A stretch of DNA of 47,408 nt from Pseudomonadota bacterium. Lineage in GTDB: Bacteria > Desulfobacterota > Binatia > Binatales > Binataceae. The stretch lies in contig JAJPJA010000081.1 in NCBI GenBank assembly GCA_021324455.1, positions 1 through 47,408 on the forward strand, in the 5' to 3' direction. The translations under genes and the position numbers were made by a program. Shown in pieces: positions 18,138 to 25,772 of this stretch; within the stretch, counting starts at the first letter, position 1; each line of letters opens with the position of its first letter. The notes beneath the pieces were generated by a model, which was given only the letters and a program-made list of their open reading frames with translations, did not search any database and had not been told where the DNA came from.

Positions 18138-19130
18138 TTGGGAGCGGCTATAGCAGCCTCGGGTTCAGTCGTCCTGTTTGGTCTGGCTCGGCTCAGACGC
18201 AACTCCAACTGGCAAAGGCTGGAAAACTGGAATTGGCGGGAACGGTTGCGCTTCGTTTGTCACGGGGTGGAGTGCGGGATTCAGGTGACTGAGCCTGCGG
18301 CGCTGGTTCCGGCCAGACTGCGTCTGCCGCCGGGTTGGCGTGAAATTTCCGCATCCGCGGCTGAACCCGAATATTCTTTGGTGGTCGGCAATGAAGCGGC
18401 GCCGCCCGGAATGGCGCGGTTGCATCTGTTGTTCCGGGGCCGGTCGTTGATATCGGCGGCATACAATCTGGAGCCGGTATTGGGGGCACTGGAGGCGGAG
18501 TTGGATCGGCATCTGGCATCGCGGGCGGCGCCGCGGCGGATTTTCATTCGCGCCGGGGCGGTGGGATGGCGCGGGCGCGCGATCGTTATCGCGGGTCCCC
18601 CTCAGAGCGGGACCTCAAGTCTGGTTGCAGCGCTGTTGCGGGCCGGCGCTACCTACTATTCCGACCAGTATGCGGTGCTTGATTCGCAGGGCCGGGTGCG
18701 TCCGTATGCGCGGCCGTTATGGCTGTGCGCCGGGGCCCAGGCGCATCCGGTAAGGTACCGCCCCGAGGAGTTAGGGTCTGAATCGGGGAGGCGTCCGCTG
18801 CGGGTCGGAATGGTGGTGTTTACCCGTTATGTGCCGGGAGCGCGGCTGAGGCTTGAGGCGATGGATAGTGCGGCGGGGGCGGAGGCGTTGGCGGCCGGCG
18901 CGGTTGCGGCGCACAGGTTTCCGCAGGCGGCGAACACGGCGATCGCCGGCGCCCTGGCGGCGGCGCGGGTGGCGCAGGGCATCCGGGGCGAAGCGCAGGA
19001 GGCGGCGGAGTTTCTGATTGGTGCGCAGATGCGGGGCCGATCGCGCGGGCTGGAATTGCGCGGTCAGGCAAGCGGCGGCTTGCGCTCAGGCGATGGGGTG
19101 AAATTCCGCGATCGCCGCCCAGGGTGCTGA
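18138..19130 (+). CDS. HPr kinase-like P-loop protein with altered Walker A
   Basis: This protein is up to 330 residues. Residues 130-215 match the HprK-like kinase family found outside PTS systems: a basic RRIFIRAGAVGW strand, then the P-loop region AGPPQSGTSSLVAALLRAGA, then YYSDQYAVLD and GRVRPYARPL. The P-loop has Thr159 where the nucleotide-binding Lys of GxxGxGKS/T is expected; the codon is ACC, so no single base change from AAG explains it. The N-terminal 90 residues are a poorly conserved domain typical of these proteins. The TTG at 18138 is the longest option, and a later start near 18245 is equally possible. It sits between terminase and capsid genes, where a portal is expected. Catalytic competence is doubtful; the family match is by motif only. 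Confidence 0.6.
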   Translation: MGAAIAASGSVVLFGLARLRRNSNWQRLENWNWRERLRFVCHGVECGIQVTEPAALVPARLRLPPGWREISASAAEPEYSLVVGNEAAPPGMARLHLLFRGRSLISAAYNLEPVLGALEAELDRHLASRAAPRRIFIRAGAVGWRGRAIVIAGPPQSGTSSLVAALLRAGATYYSDQYAVLDSQGRVRPYARPLWLCAGAQAHPVRYRPEELGSESGRRPLRVGMVVFTRYVPGARLRLEAMDSAAGAEALAAGAVAAHRFPQAANTAIAGALAAARVAQGIRGEAQEAAEFLIGAQMRGRSRGLELRGQASGGLRSGDGVKFRDRRPGC

Positions 19131-19206
19131 AGCCATCCGGTAGTCAGTTTCTTCACGGACGGAAGCGCCGCGGCGGCGAAGTTGATATGCGATTGCAAGT
19201 TGCTAT

Positions 19207-19236
19207 TTGCGCGGCGCGAAAATACGGCGATATAAT
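19207..19236 (+). promoter_or_regulatory. Candidate sigma-70-type promoter for the capsid gene
   Basis: TTGCGC (19207-19212) is followed after 18 bp by a perfect TATAAT (19231-19236), within a locally AT-rich patch. Transcription would begin around 19243 and leave a leader of about 240 nt before the capsid start at 19486. Strong promoters dedicated to the capsid gene are common in phages. Unconfirmed. Confidence 0.45.
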
Positions 19237-19296
19237 TAATATCCACTGAAGCCGCATCGGGGCTATAGCCGATGCGCTCTTTAGGAGCGAGCAGGG

Positions 19297-19341
19297 CCGG
19301 CGGCTGCGGATAAACCGCCGGGCCCGGGAGCATTTCCCGGG
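19297..19341 (+). promoter_or_regulatory. Twin hairpins in the capsid mRNA leader
   Basis: Two perfect 7-bp stems follow each other directly: CCGGCGG (19297-19303) with CCGCCGG (19315-19321), then CCCGGGA (19323-19329) with TCCCGGG (19335-19341). They lie downstream of the candidate promoter and about 145 nt before the capsid start. There is no T-run, so RNA stabilisation or attenuation is more likely than termination. Confidence 0.4.
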
Positions 19342-19485
19342 TCAGCCGCTTCCGGGCTATATCGGATGCATCGCGGCCTTGTCACCCGGGGCCGGACGAT
19401 GAGCCCAATCCTTCGGCGTTGAAGAAGGAACTGGCGGCGCGCGAGCGCCGGAAGTTAACTCATTTAACGGACGGAGCGATTGGCA

Positions 19486-20577
19486 GTGGCTACCACTTTT
19501 TTCAATCCAACTGATCCGTCGACCAACAAGCTGTGGTCGAAGGAACTCTACCGGGAAACCCGCAAGAAGACGGTCGCGACCAAATTCATCGGCGCGACTT
19601 CGGATTCGCTCATCCAGATACTGGACGACACCCAGAAGCATCCGGGCGACAAGATCACGTACACGCTGCGCATGCAGCTCAACGGCGCCGGCGTTCTGGG
19701 GTTCGGGCTGCTTGAGGGCAATGAGGAGGCGATGACCTTCTATACCAACTCGCTGCTGATCGACAATCTGCGCCACGCGGTGAAGCTGCAGGGCAGCGTG
19801 TCGCAGCAGCGGGTGCCCTGGGACCTGCTCAACGAGGCGAAGATCGCGCTGTCGGACTGGTACGCGAGCCGCTATGATGTGGCGCTGCTGAATCATCTGG
19901 GGGGCAATGCGGCGCAGAGCAATGCGCTTTATACCGGCAACAACGCGCCGGTGGCGCCCGACGCGAACCATCAGATCTTCGCCGGCACCGCGACCAGCGA
20001 AGCCACGCTGACCTCGGCGATGACGTTCACGCTGTCGCTGGTGGACGAGTGCGTGGCGATGGCCAAGACGCTGACGCCGGCAATCCGCCCGGTGCGGCTC
20101 AAGAACGGCGAGTACTACGTGATGTTCCTGCATCCGTTCCAGGTGCAGGCGCTGCGCAAGTCGACCACCGCGGGCGACTGGAAGGATATCCAGCTGGCGG
20201 CGATGCAGGGCGGACAGATCGAGGACAATCCGATCTTCACCGGAGCGCTGGGAATGTTCAACGGCGTGATCCTGCATGAAGACGCGCGGGTGCCGTACGG
20301 CGACAATACGCAGAACCTGCAGCACAGCGATCTGGGGGCGCCGGCCGCGGGGACAACTTCGGTGGCGCGCGCGATCTTCTGCGGGGCGCAGTCGGCGGTG
20401 ATTGCGTTCGGGCGCAATTACAACTGGCCCACCAAGTACAAGTGGGTAACCCAGGCGGACGACTACGAAGACCAGGTCGGGGTGGCGGTCGGTTCGGTGT
20501 GGGGCGCGGTCAAGTCGGTGTTCAATGCCGCCGACTTCGCCACCATCGTGGCCAGCACCTGGGCGCAGCTCTCCTGA
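19486..20577 (+). CDS. Major capsid protein, N4-gp56 family
   Basis: This HK97-fold major capsid protein of the N4-gp56 type is about 363 residues. Recognisable family segments are FNPTDPSTNKLWSKELYRET near the N-terminus, GDKITYTLRMQLNG, LLEGNEEAMTFYTNSLLID, the central LVDECVAMAKTL and a C-terminal DYEDQVGVAVGSVWG run. The GTG at 19486 has GGAG 9 nt upstream, while the TTG at 19480 leaves only 3 nt; hence GTG is chosen. No separate scaffold or maturation protease gene is present nearby. A candidate promoter and structured leader precede it, and a very stable hairpin follows it, suggesting separate high-level expression. Confidence 0.92.
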   Translation: MATTFFNPTDPSTNKLWSKELYRETRKKTVATKFIGATSDSLIQILDDTQKHPGDKITYTLRMQLNGAGVLGFGLLEGNEEAMTFYTNSLLIDNLRHAVKLQGSVSQQRVPWDLLNEAKIALSDWYASRYDVALLNHLGGNAAQSNALYTGNNAPVAPDANHQIFAGTATSEATLTSAMTFTLSLVDECVAMAKTLTPAIRPVRLKNGEYYVMFLHPFQVQALRKSTTAGDWKDIQLAAMQGGQIEDNPIFTGALGMFNGVILHEDARVPYGDNTQNLQHSDLGAPAAGTTSVARAIFCGAQSAVIAFGRNYNWPTKYKWVTQADDYEDQVGVAVGSVWGAVKSVFNAADFATIVASTWAQLS

Positions 20578-20594
20578 TAAGCGGCGCGGCAAAC

Positions 20595-20630
20595 GGGCGG
20601 CGCCGGCGCGCAAGCCGCGCGGCGCCGCCC
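20595..20630 (+). terminator. Very stable hairpin after the capsid gene
   Basis: A 10-bp perfect stem (GGGCGGCGCC at 20595-20604 with GGCGCCGCCC at 20621-20630) is extended inward by about five more GC pairs with one bulge. It lies 17 bp after the capsid stop codon. It lacks a T-run, so it may be a partial terminator or an mRNA 3'-end protector that raises capsid message relative to downstream genes. Confidence 0.5.
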
Positions 20631-20690
20631 AATGCCCCGGGCGCGCAGTTTCAATCGGCAGACAACTACAAACAAGTCGAGGTATTCGCA

Positions 20691-20939
20691 GTGCCAGCAA
20701 AGAAACGGGAGAAGACGGAGTCGAGCGTGACGGTGGGCGGCAAGGGCTCGCCGGTGCGGCGCAAGACCAAAGTGATGAGCACCGTGCAGGCCTCCGATCG
20801 CGACGCGGCGATGTGGGACATGCGCTTCGCCAAGGCGGAGATGGGCGGCGAGATGGAGACCGACAGCGTCGGAAATCCGTATGACGACGATCCGATGGGC
20901 CGCAAGCGCATGAGTTCGCGCAAAAACCGCGGCCAGTAG
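20691..20939 (+). CDS. Small basic phage protein of unknown function
   Basis: This 82-residue protein starts at GTG 20691 with GAGG 8 nt upstream. The N-terminal half is Lys/Arg-rich (MPAKKREK, VRRKTKVM), the middle is helical and acidic (FAKAEMGGEMETD), and the tail is basic (GRKRMSSRKNRGQ). There is no membrane segment or cysteine. Its position between capsid and adaptor genes suggests a head-associated or DNA-binding accessory role, which is inference. It is isolated between two strong hairpins, so its expression may differ from that of its neighbours. Confidence 0.65.
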   Translation: MPAKKREKTESSVTVGGKGSPVRRKTKVMSTVQASDRDAAMWDMRFAKAEMGGEMETDSVGNPYDDDPMGRKRMSSRKNRGQ

Positions 20940-20953
20940 GAGCGGCGCACGCC

Positions 20954-20992
20954 GGACAGCGAAGGGGCGCCCGCCGGGCGCCCGCGCTGTCC
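20954..20992 (+). terminator. Long two-tier hairpin between small gene and adaptor gene
   Basis: The outer stem GGACAGCG (20954-20961) pairs with CGCTGTCC (20985-20992). The inner stem GGGCGCCC (20965-20972) pairs with a second GGGCGCCC (20976-20983), leaving a GCC loop. Stem pairing is 8 + 8 bp with a small internal loop. It lies just after the stop at 20939 and has no T-run. Confidence 0.45.
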
Positions 20993-21079
20993 GCAACATC
21001 GGCGGCGTCAGTGGCGCGGCGTTGATGGCGGACAGGGACGCCGGCCCTACTGTGCGCGCAAGCAGGGGAGAGCGGGACC

Positions 21080-21715
21080 GTGGCTGACACAACCCTGGCG
21101 GATATGCGGGCGCGAATCATGGACGAGCTGCAGCGCACCGATCTGGCCAGCCAGATCAACAACGCGATAACCGAAGCGGCCGACTTCTTCCGCCGCGACG
21201 CGTTCTTTCGCAACGACGCGCAGGACAGTTCGACGATTACGGTGCCGGGAACCGCGGTCTACCAGACGCCGCAGGACGTCGCGGAGATACGGCAACTGGC
21301 GATTACTGTCTCCAATACCAGGTATCCGCTGCGGCAGCGAAGCTGGGAATATATCAACGCGGAGGACAGCAATGCGCTCAGTCCGGTGACCGGACCGCCG
21401 GTGGAATACGCCGTCAATCTTCCCAGCGGTGGAATGACCATACGGCTGTTTCCCACTCCCGACGGGGCATACCGCCTTCAATATGACTATGTGCAGATTA
21501 CGCCGGCGCCGGTTCAGGATACTGACAGCAACTTCTGGACTCTGGAAGGGCGCGAGATGGTCAGGTCGTACGCCAAGTATCTGCTCCGGATGACGGTGCT
21601 CAACGATCCGCAGTCGGCGCAGGCCGACCTGGAACTGGCGGATCAGTATTTCCGCAAGTTGAAGCAGGAAACGGGGATGAAGAAATTCACCGGGCGGCTG
21701 CGGGCGCATTGGTGA
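21080..21715 (+). CDS. Head-tail adaptor-like phage protein
   Basis: This 211-residue protein starts at GTG 21080 with AGGGGAG 9 nt upstream. It has a helical N-terminus (DMRARIMDELQRTDLASQINNAITEAADFFRR), a beta-rich middle (VPGTAVYQTPQDVAEIRQL; PPVEYAVNLPSGGMTIRLFPTP), and a helical C-terminus (EGREMVRSYAKYLL; ADLELADQYFRKLKQETG). This layout and its place after the capsid gene match the podovirus adaptor (P22 gp4-like) proteins that plug the portal. The stop overlaps the next start by one base (TGATG), implying translational coupling. Confidence 0.7.
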   Translation: MADTTLADMRARIMDELQRTDLASQINNAITEAADFFRRDAFFRNDAQDSSTITVPGTAVYQTPQDVAEIRQLAITVSNTRYPLRQRSWEYINAEDSNALSPVTGPPVEYAVNLPSGGMTIRLFPTPDGAYRLQYDYVQITPAPVQDTDSNFWTLEGREMVRSYAKYLLRMTVLNDPQSAQADLELADQYFRKLKQETGMKKFTGRLRAHW

Positions 21716-23172
21716 TGGCGACCCTCAGCGTAACATTCGATCGCGGTTTCGCGCCCGATTTGGATCCCACCACGCCGGGGATTTTCGTCGATACCGACCA
21801 GATGTTTCCCGCGGCCGCCGGCTACCGTCCGCTGCGGCAGCTTAAGGTGGAGAGCACGGCGGGGCCGCTGCCGACATTTCCCTGTTATGGAGCGTTCTTC
21901 GAACAGGACGCGGTCGACGCGGGGCGGGCGATTTTTCTGGCGTCGGCGAACAAGCTGTACACGTACGATATATTGAACAGCTCGTTCACCGACGTATCGG
22001 GCAATCAAACCTTCATCGGTCCGGCCAATCCCGCCGGCTATCGCAGTCCGCGCTGGCGCTGGACGATGTTCGGAGCGGATCTGATCGTGCTCAACCCGTC
22101 GGATCCGCCGCAGTTGATTCGGGCGCCGCAGTACAACGCGGCGTCGCCTTTGGGCGGGAACCCGCCGCGCGGATCGATCGTCGAGGCGGTGGGCAACTTC
22201 GTGTTCATTTTGGACGCGGACGGCAATGACTGGAGCTGCTGCGGAATCGGCGACGATACGGCGTGGACCCCCGATATCGGCACGCAGGCGGCCAGCGGGA
22301 CCCTGGGCGACACGCCGGGACCGATTGTCGCGGCGCATGCGTTGGGCGCCAACCTGCTGGTGTACAAGCAGCGCGCGACTTATCTGGCGACTTATCTGGG
22401 ACCGCCGGTGATCTGGAGTTTCGCGCTGCTGGCCGATGACGCGGGGGCGATTTGCGACGAGGCGGTAGTGCCATATGGCGGGCTGCAGGTGTCGATGGGG
22501 TTCGAGAATTTCTACACCTGCGACGGCGGGCCGCCGCGGGTGCTGAACACACCGCTGCGCCAGTGGTTTTTCGAGAGCAGCCTGGACCGCGACAATGCCG
22601 CCAGGGTGTGGGGCGTGTGGGACAAGCTGCACAACCTGATTGTATGGTTCTATCCGTCGGTGGCGGCCAATCCCGCGGGCGCTTTGGACCGATACATCTG
22701 CTGGCATCCTGACACCAACCGCTGGATGACCGGAGTAATCCCCAACAACGTGGAAGGGGTGGTGACGCCGTTTGCACCGATCACGGCGCAGGGCAACATC
22801 ACCTACTCGGCCACGGCCATATTCGGGATGGCGCTGGTTCTGGGCGATCATAATCTTTACAGCTTTTCGGGCGGCCCGGCGGTGGCCTCGCTGACGACCG
22901 GGGACATCGGGGACCCGATGAGATATTCGCTGGTGCGGACGGTGCGGCCGAAGTTCAAGACCTATCCGGACGGCAACGCGGCGCTTGCCACGCCGTTGTC
23001 GAGGCAAAATCTGGGCGATACGCATCTGGCCGGACCGCACGCGGAGCTGACTCCTTATGGGGCGTTCGCGATGCGGCAGTCGGCCCGCTATCACGCGGTC
23101 CGGATCAGGACCGCGGCGGACTGCGAGATCGTCGGAATGGACGTGGACTGGGATCCGCAGGGGACGCGCTGA
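21715..23172 (+). CDS. Phage tail/tube structural protein, about 485 residues
   Basis: The ATG at 21715 overlaps the previous stop by one base. The protein is almost all beta with repeated short motifs (ANKLYTYDIL, NPSDPPQLI, VYKQRATYLATYLGPP, WVWDK-like WGVWDKLHN, YICWHPDTNRW, DHNLYSFSG), consistent with a beta-propeller or tail-hub fold such as P22 gp10-like tail factors. The family is not named with certainty. Its size and place between adaptor and fibre genes agree with a short-tail nozzle. There is no signal peptide. It is coupled to the next gene by another TGATG overlap at 23170-23174. Confidence 0.65.
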   Translation: MATLSVTFDRGFAPDLDPTTPGIFVDTDQMFPAAAGYRPLRQLKVESTAGPLPTFPCYGAFFEQDAVDAGRAIFLASANKLYTYDILNSSFTDVSGNQTFIGPANPAGYRSPRWRWTMFGADLIVLNPSDPPQLIRAPQYNAASPLGGNPPRGSIVEAVGNFVFILDADGNDWSCCGIGDDTAWTPDIGTQAASGTLGDTPGPIVAAHALGANLLVYKQRATYLATYLGPPVIWSFALLADDAGAICDEAVVPYGGLQVSMGFENFYTCDGGPPRVLNTPLRQWFFESSLDRDNAARVWGVWDKLHNLIVWFYPSVAANPAGALDRYICWHPDTNRWMTGVIPNNVEGVVTPFAPITAQGNITYSATAIFGMALVLGDHNLYSFSGGPAVASLTTGDIGDPMRYSLVRTVRPKFKTYPDGNAALATPLSRQNLGDTHLAGPHAELTPYGAFAMRQSARYHAVRIRTAADCEIVGMDVDWDPQGTR

Positions 23173-23900
23173 TGCCGCAGCGGGTAGCGTCATTGCAGCT
23201 TCCGCTGCCGCGCAGCCGGGCGGCACGGGAATACAACCGCCAGTTGGCGCTGTGGGCGTCGCAGATGGTGAACGTGGTCAATTCGCTCAGTGCGGATCCC
23301 GGTCTGAAGAACAGCGGGAATCCAGGATCGGCGGTGACTACCATCTCATTTTCCGGTTCCGGAGCGGCAATCAACATCTCGGCGCTGATGCATTTCGTAC
23401 AGGGCGGAGTTTCGCTGGCCACGATAATGCCGCCGCAGGGATTCAGCGGAGCATTCTTCCTGATCGCGGCCAGCGAGTTCGAATTGACCAGCGGCGGGAA
23501 CATCGTGGTGCCGGGCGCAAGCGCGGCGCTGCGAACCGGCGAAATGGTGCCGATGGTGTTCGACGGCAAAAGCTGGTATGCGAGCGTTCCGATCGCTTCA
23601 AACTTCCTGAACGTGCGAATAGTCACTCATGACGAATCGCCATACACGGTGCAGCCGGATGACTATTTCATGCTGGCTTTGGCGGGAACCGGCGCCGACA
23701 CGCTTATACTGCTGCCTGCGGCGAGCGGCTCCGGACGTCCGCTGGATGTGAAAAAAATCGACCCGAATCCGTACAATATCGGGGTAATTCCCGCGGGCGC
23801 GGACACGGTGGATGACAGTTCCGGACCGTTTAACATCCTGACGCGCTACGCCTCGTTCACGCTGGTCGACTATTCGCCGGGTAAATGGGCGATCCTATGA
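23172..23900 (+). CDS. Phage structural (tail/virion) protein, unassigned
   Basis: This 242-residue protein's start overlaps the preceding stop by one base. The N-terminal 50 residues look helical (RSRAAREYNRQLALWASQMVN, then VVNSL); the rest is beta-rich with Gly/Ser-rich turns (VTTISFSGSGAAINIS, VQPDDYFMLAL, RPLDVKKIDPNPYNIGVIPAG). The segment around 190-225 resembles the repetitive beta units seen in tail-fibre ends. No catalytic motif was seen. Its role as a tail fibre base or baseplate part is inferred from position. Confidence 0.6.
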   Translation: MPQRVASLQLPLPRSRAAREYNRQLALWASQMVNVVNSLSADPGLKNSGNPGSAVTTISFSGSGAAINISALMHFVQGGVSLATIMPPQGFSGAFFLIAASEFELTSGGNIVVPGASAALRTGEMVPMVFDGKSWYASVPIASNFLNVRIVTHDESPYTVQPDDYFMLALAGTGADTLILLPAASGSGRPLDVKKIDPNPYNIGVIPAGADTVDDSSGPFNILTRYASFTLVDYSPGKWAIL

Positions 23901-24802
23901 AGAGATACGTCTGCGCGCTGGGCAGTCTGGCGATGGCGGTGGCGGCCGCAGCGGTTACGATGGGTACGTATACGCCGCCCAATCCTCCGGCGCCGCATTT
24001 CTTCGACTATTTCGGCGACGGTTCCGAACCCGACCCCAATCCATCCGGCACCATCGCTTTAGGCGGCGAACACAATTACGCGAGCTTCACGGTTCCCGCG
24101 GGCGCGGCAGTAAACATCAGCGAAGATTTCAACCGGCCGCCGTCTTCAACCTTGATAGTCAGATCGCCGGGAACATGCACGATAGCGGGAACGATCAGCG
24201 GGCGCGGAATAGCCAATCCGGTTTACACGATCGGGGGCGCGGGTGCGGGCGGCGGCGGCAATCCGGGCGCGGCGGGAACGGCGGCTTTGGGGGTGATTTC
24301 GCCAAGTTTGGATTTTACCGGCGGCGCCGGCGGTACAGCCGGCAATCCGGGGGGGCCGGGTCAGGACGGAACGCCGCTGCCGAACACCGTGATGAACTTT
24401 ATCCTGGACGAAATGGCCAGCGTGGTTGACAGCTCGGGCGGGATGCCTGGAGGGGCGGGTGCCGGCGCGGTCAATCCCTTCGATTGCCACAACGCTCAGC
24501 CGGGAAACGGGGGATGCGGCGGAGCCGGACTGATCTTGATCTGCCGCGAAATAGACTTTCAGTCCACGGCGATGGTGGATTTGCGCGGCCAGGACGGTTT
24601 CGCGGGATCGCCCGGGCCGGGAGCCGGCGCCGGCGGCGGAGGCGGCGGCGGCGGCTACTTCTTCACCTATGCGCTGGCCTACGTACACAGTCCGGCGAGC
24701 AGCGGCACGGTTCTGCTCAACGGCGGCGCCGGCGGCGCGGGCGGCGACAGCACAGCGGGGGCGGGCGGACAGGGTTCGTCCGGTTGGTCGCGGTATTTCT
24801 GA
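23897..24802 (+). CDS. Glycine-rich fibre-like protein with signal-like N-terminus
   Basis: The ATG at 23897 overlaps the preceding TGA (ATGA), giving 301 residues. The N-terminus MKRYVCALGSLAMAVAAAAV has a basic start and hydrophobic core like a Sec signal. The body is a beta sandwich followed by glycine-rich blocks (GGAGAGGGGNPG, GAGAGGGGGGGGY, GGAGGAGGDS) of the polyglycine type found in phage receptor-binding fibres and adhesins. Four Cys are present in the C-terminal half (CHNAQPGNGGCGG, CREI). Receptor binding is inferred; export is inferred from the N-terminus only. Confidence 0.6.
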   Translation: MKRYVCALGSLAMAVAAAAVTMGTYTPPNPPAPHFFDYFGDGSEPDPNPSGTIALGGEHNYASFTVPAGAAVNISEDFNRPPSSTLIVRSPGTCTIAGTISGRGIANPVYTIGGAGAGGGGNPGAAGTAALGVISPSLDFTGGAGGTAGNPGGPGQDGTPLPNTVMNFILDEMASVVDSSGGMPGGAGAGAVNPFDCHNAQPGNGGCGGAGLILICREIDFQSTAMVDLRGQDGFAGSPGPGAGAGGGGGGGGYFFTYALAYVHSPASSGTVLLNGGAGGAGGDSTAGAGGQGSSGWSRYF

Positions 24803-24912
24803 GGGGGAGACGCCCGGTGGCGCGCGCATCGGGCGGGCGGCGAGCGGCGGCACTGAGTATCGAAAGTATAGTTTCAGCCGGACAGAAGCGGATCTTTGAG
24901 GAGCGACAATAT

Positions 24913-25272
24913 ATGGCAAGAAAAAATCTTCAGTTCGATCCGGGCGAGCTGCCCAATAGCTATAACAGCGGGGGCGTTCTGGCGAGCGGCGGCGTAATAG
25001 TCAGCGACGGTCCGGCCCGGCTGTTCAACCTGAATGTCACCAGCCAGGACAATTCGGATCAGTTCGTGATGGTGTTCGACGCGGCCGCGGTGCCCGCCAA
25101 TGGCGCGGCGCCGGCGGCGGTGTTCAAGGTGCCGGCGGGCTCGACCGCGGGGATCGATTATGGATGGCGCGGCAAGGCGTTCGAAAACGGCATCTGCTGG
25201 TCGAACAGCACAACGCTGCCCGAGCTGACGGCGGGAGCGGCCAATTGCTACGCCGAAGCCAACTGGCAGTAA
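24913..25272 (+). CDS. Small phage protein, unassigned
   Basis: This 119-residue protein has GAGGAG 9 nt upstream of the ATG at 24913. Its composition is beta-rich: LFNLNVTSQDNSDQFVMVFD, then AAPAAVFKVPAGSTAGIDYGWRGKAFENGICWSNS. It looks like a compact jelly-roll or Ig-like virion decoration protein. I do not recognise the family. It is separated from the fibre-like gene by 110 bp and from the next gene by 77 bp, with no clear terminator. Confidence 0.6.
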   Translation: MARKNLQFDPGELPNSYNSGGVLASGGVIVSDGPARLFNLNVTSQDNSDQFVMVFDAAAVPANGAAPAAVFKVPAGSTAGIDYGWRGKAFENGICWSNSTTLPELTAGAANCYAEANWQ

Positions 25273-25349
25273 CTCCCGAAAGCGCGGCCGAGTCCGCGCA
25301 AGCCGAAGAGAAGCGGGGCAGGCCGGCGCCGGATGCTGAGGGAGAACGC

Positions 25350-25772
25350 GTGGAATGGAAATTAACCCAGGTAAATCCCGCGCAGCTGCACGCATGTTGG
25401 CCGCTGGTCAGGCCGGGACTGGAGCGCGTGCGGATCAAAGCCCGTGCCTCGTGGCTGTGCGAAGACATCTACTGCGCGGTGAGGAGCGGGGCGGCCACGA
25501 TGCATGTGGCTTACATCGATCGGCATTATGCCGGTGTGCTGGTGCTTGCGATCAATTCGGATCCGTTCACGGCGGAGAAGAGCCTGCTGGTGTGGGCCGC
25601 CTATACGTGTCATCCGCTGGCGCTGAAGGCGGGGCTGGCGGAAGTCAAGGCGATGGCTGCGCGGGCGGGTTTGCGCAAGCTGATTTTTCATTCGCCGCGG
25701 CGGGGATGGAGCCGGCGGCTTGCGGCTGAGGGATTCCGGGTAAGTGAAATGAAATTCGAGAGGATGGTGTAA
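25350..25772 (+). CDS. GNAT-like phage protein
   Basis: The GTG at 25350 has GAGGGAG 5 nt upstream and gives 140 residues. A short GNAT-like layout is visible: VRPGLERVRIKAR helix, WLCEDIYCAVRSGAATMHVAYID strand pair, GVLVLAIN strand, and LIFHSPRRGWSRRLAAEGFRV, the usual end of an acetyltransferase-like fold. The acetyl-CoA pyrophosphate loop (R/QxxGxG/A) is not obvious. Similar small GNAT-like proteins lie before the internal virion genes of many podoviruses. The stop overlaps the next start by one base (TAATG). Confidence 0.55.
   Translation: MEWKLTQVNPAQLHACWPLVRPGLERVRIKARASWLCEDIYCAVRSGAATMHVAYIDRHYAGVLVLAINSDPFTAEKSLLVWAAYTCHPLALKAGLAEVKAMAARAGLRKLIFHSPRRGWSRRLAAEGFRVSEMKFERMV

Noticed and set aside
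20442..20690. N-terminal extension of the small basic protein into the capsid gene
   Set aside because: The extension is out of frame with the capsid gene, low-complexity and Arg-rich. The GTG at 20691 has a proper ribosome-binding site.
19357..21213. 618-residue minus-strand frame opposite the capsid gene
   Set aside because: Arg-rich shadow of a clear N4-gp56-type capsid gene.
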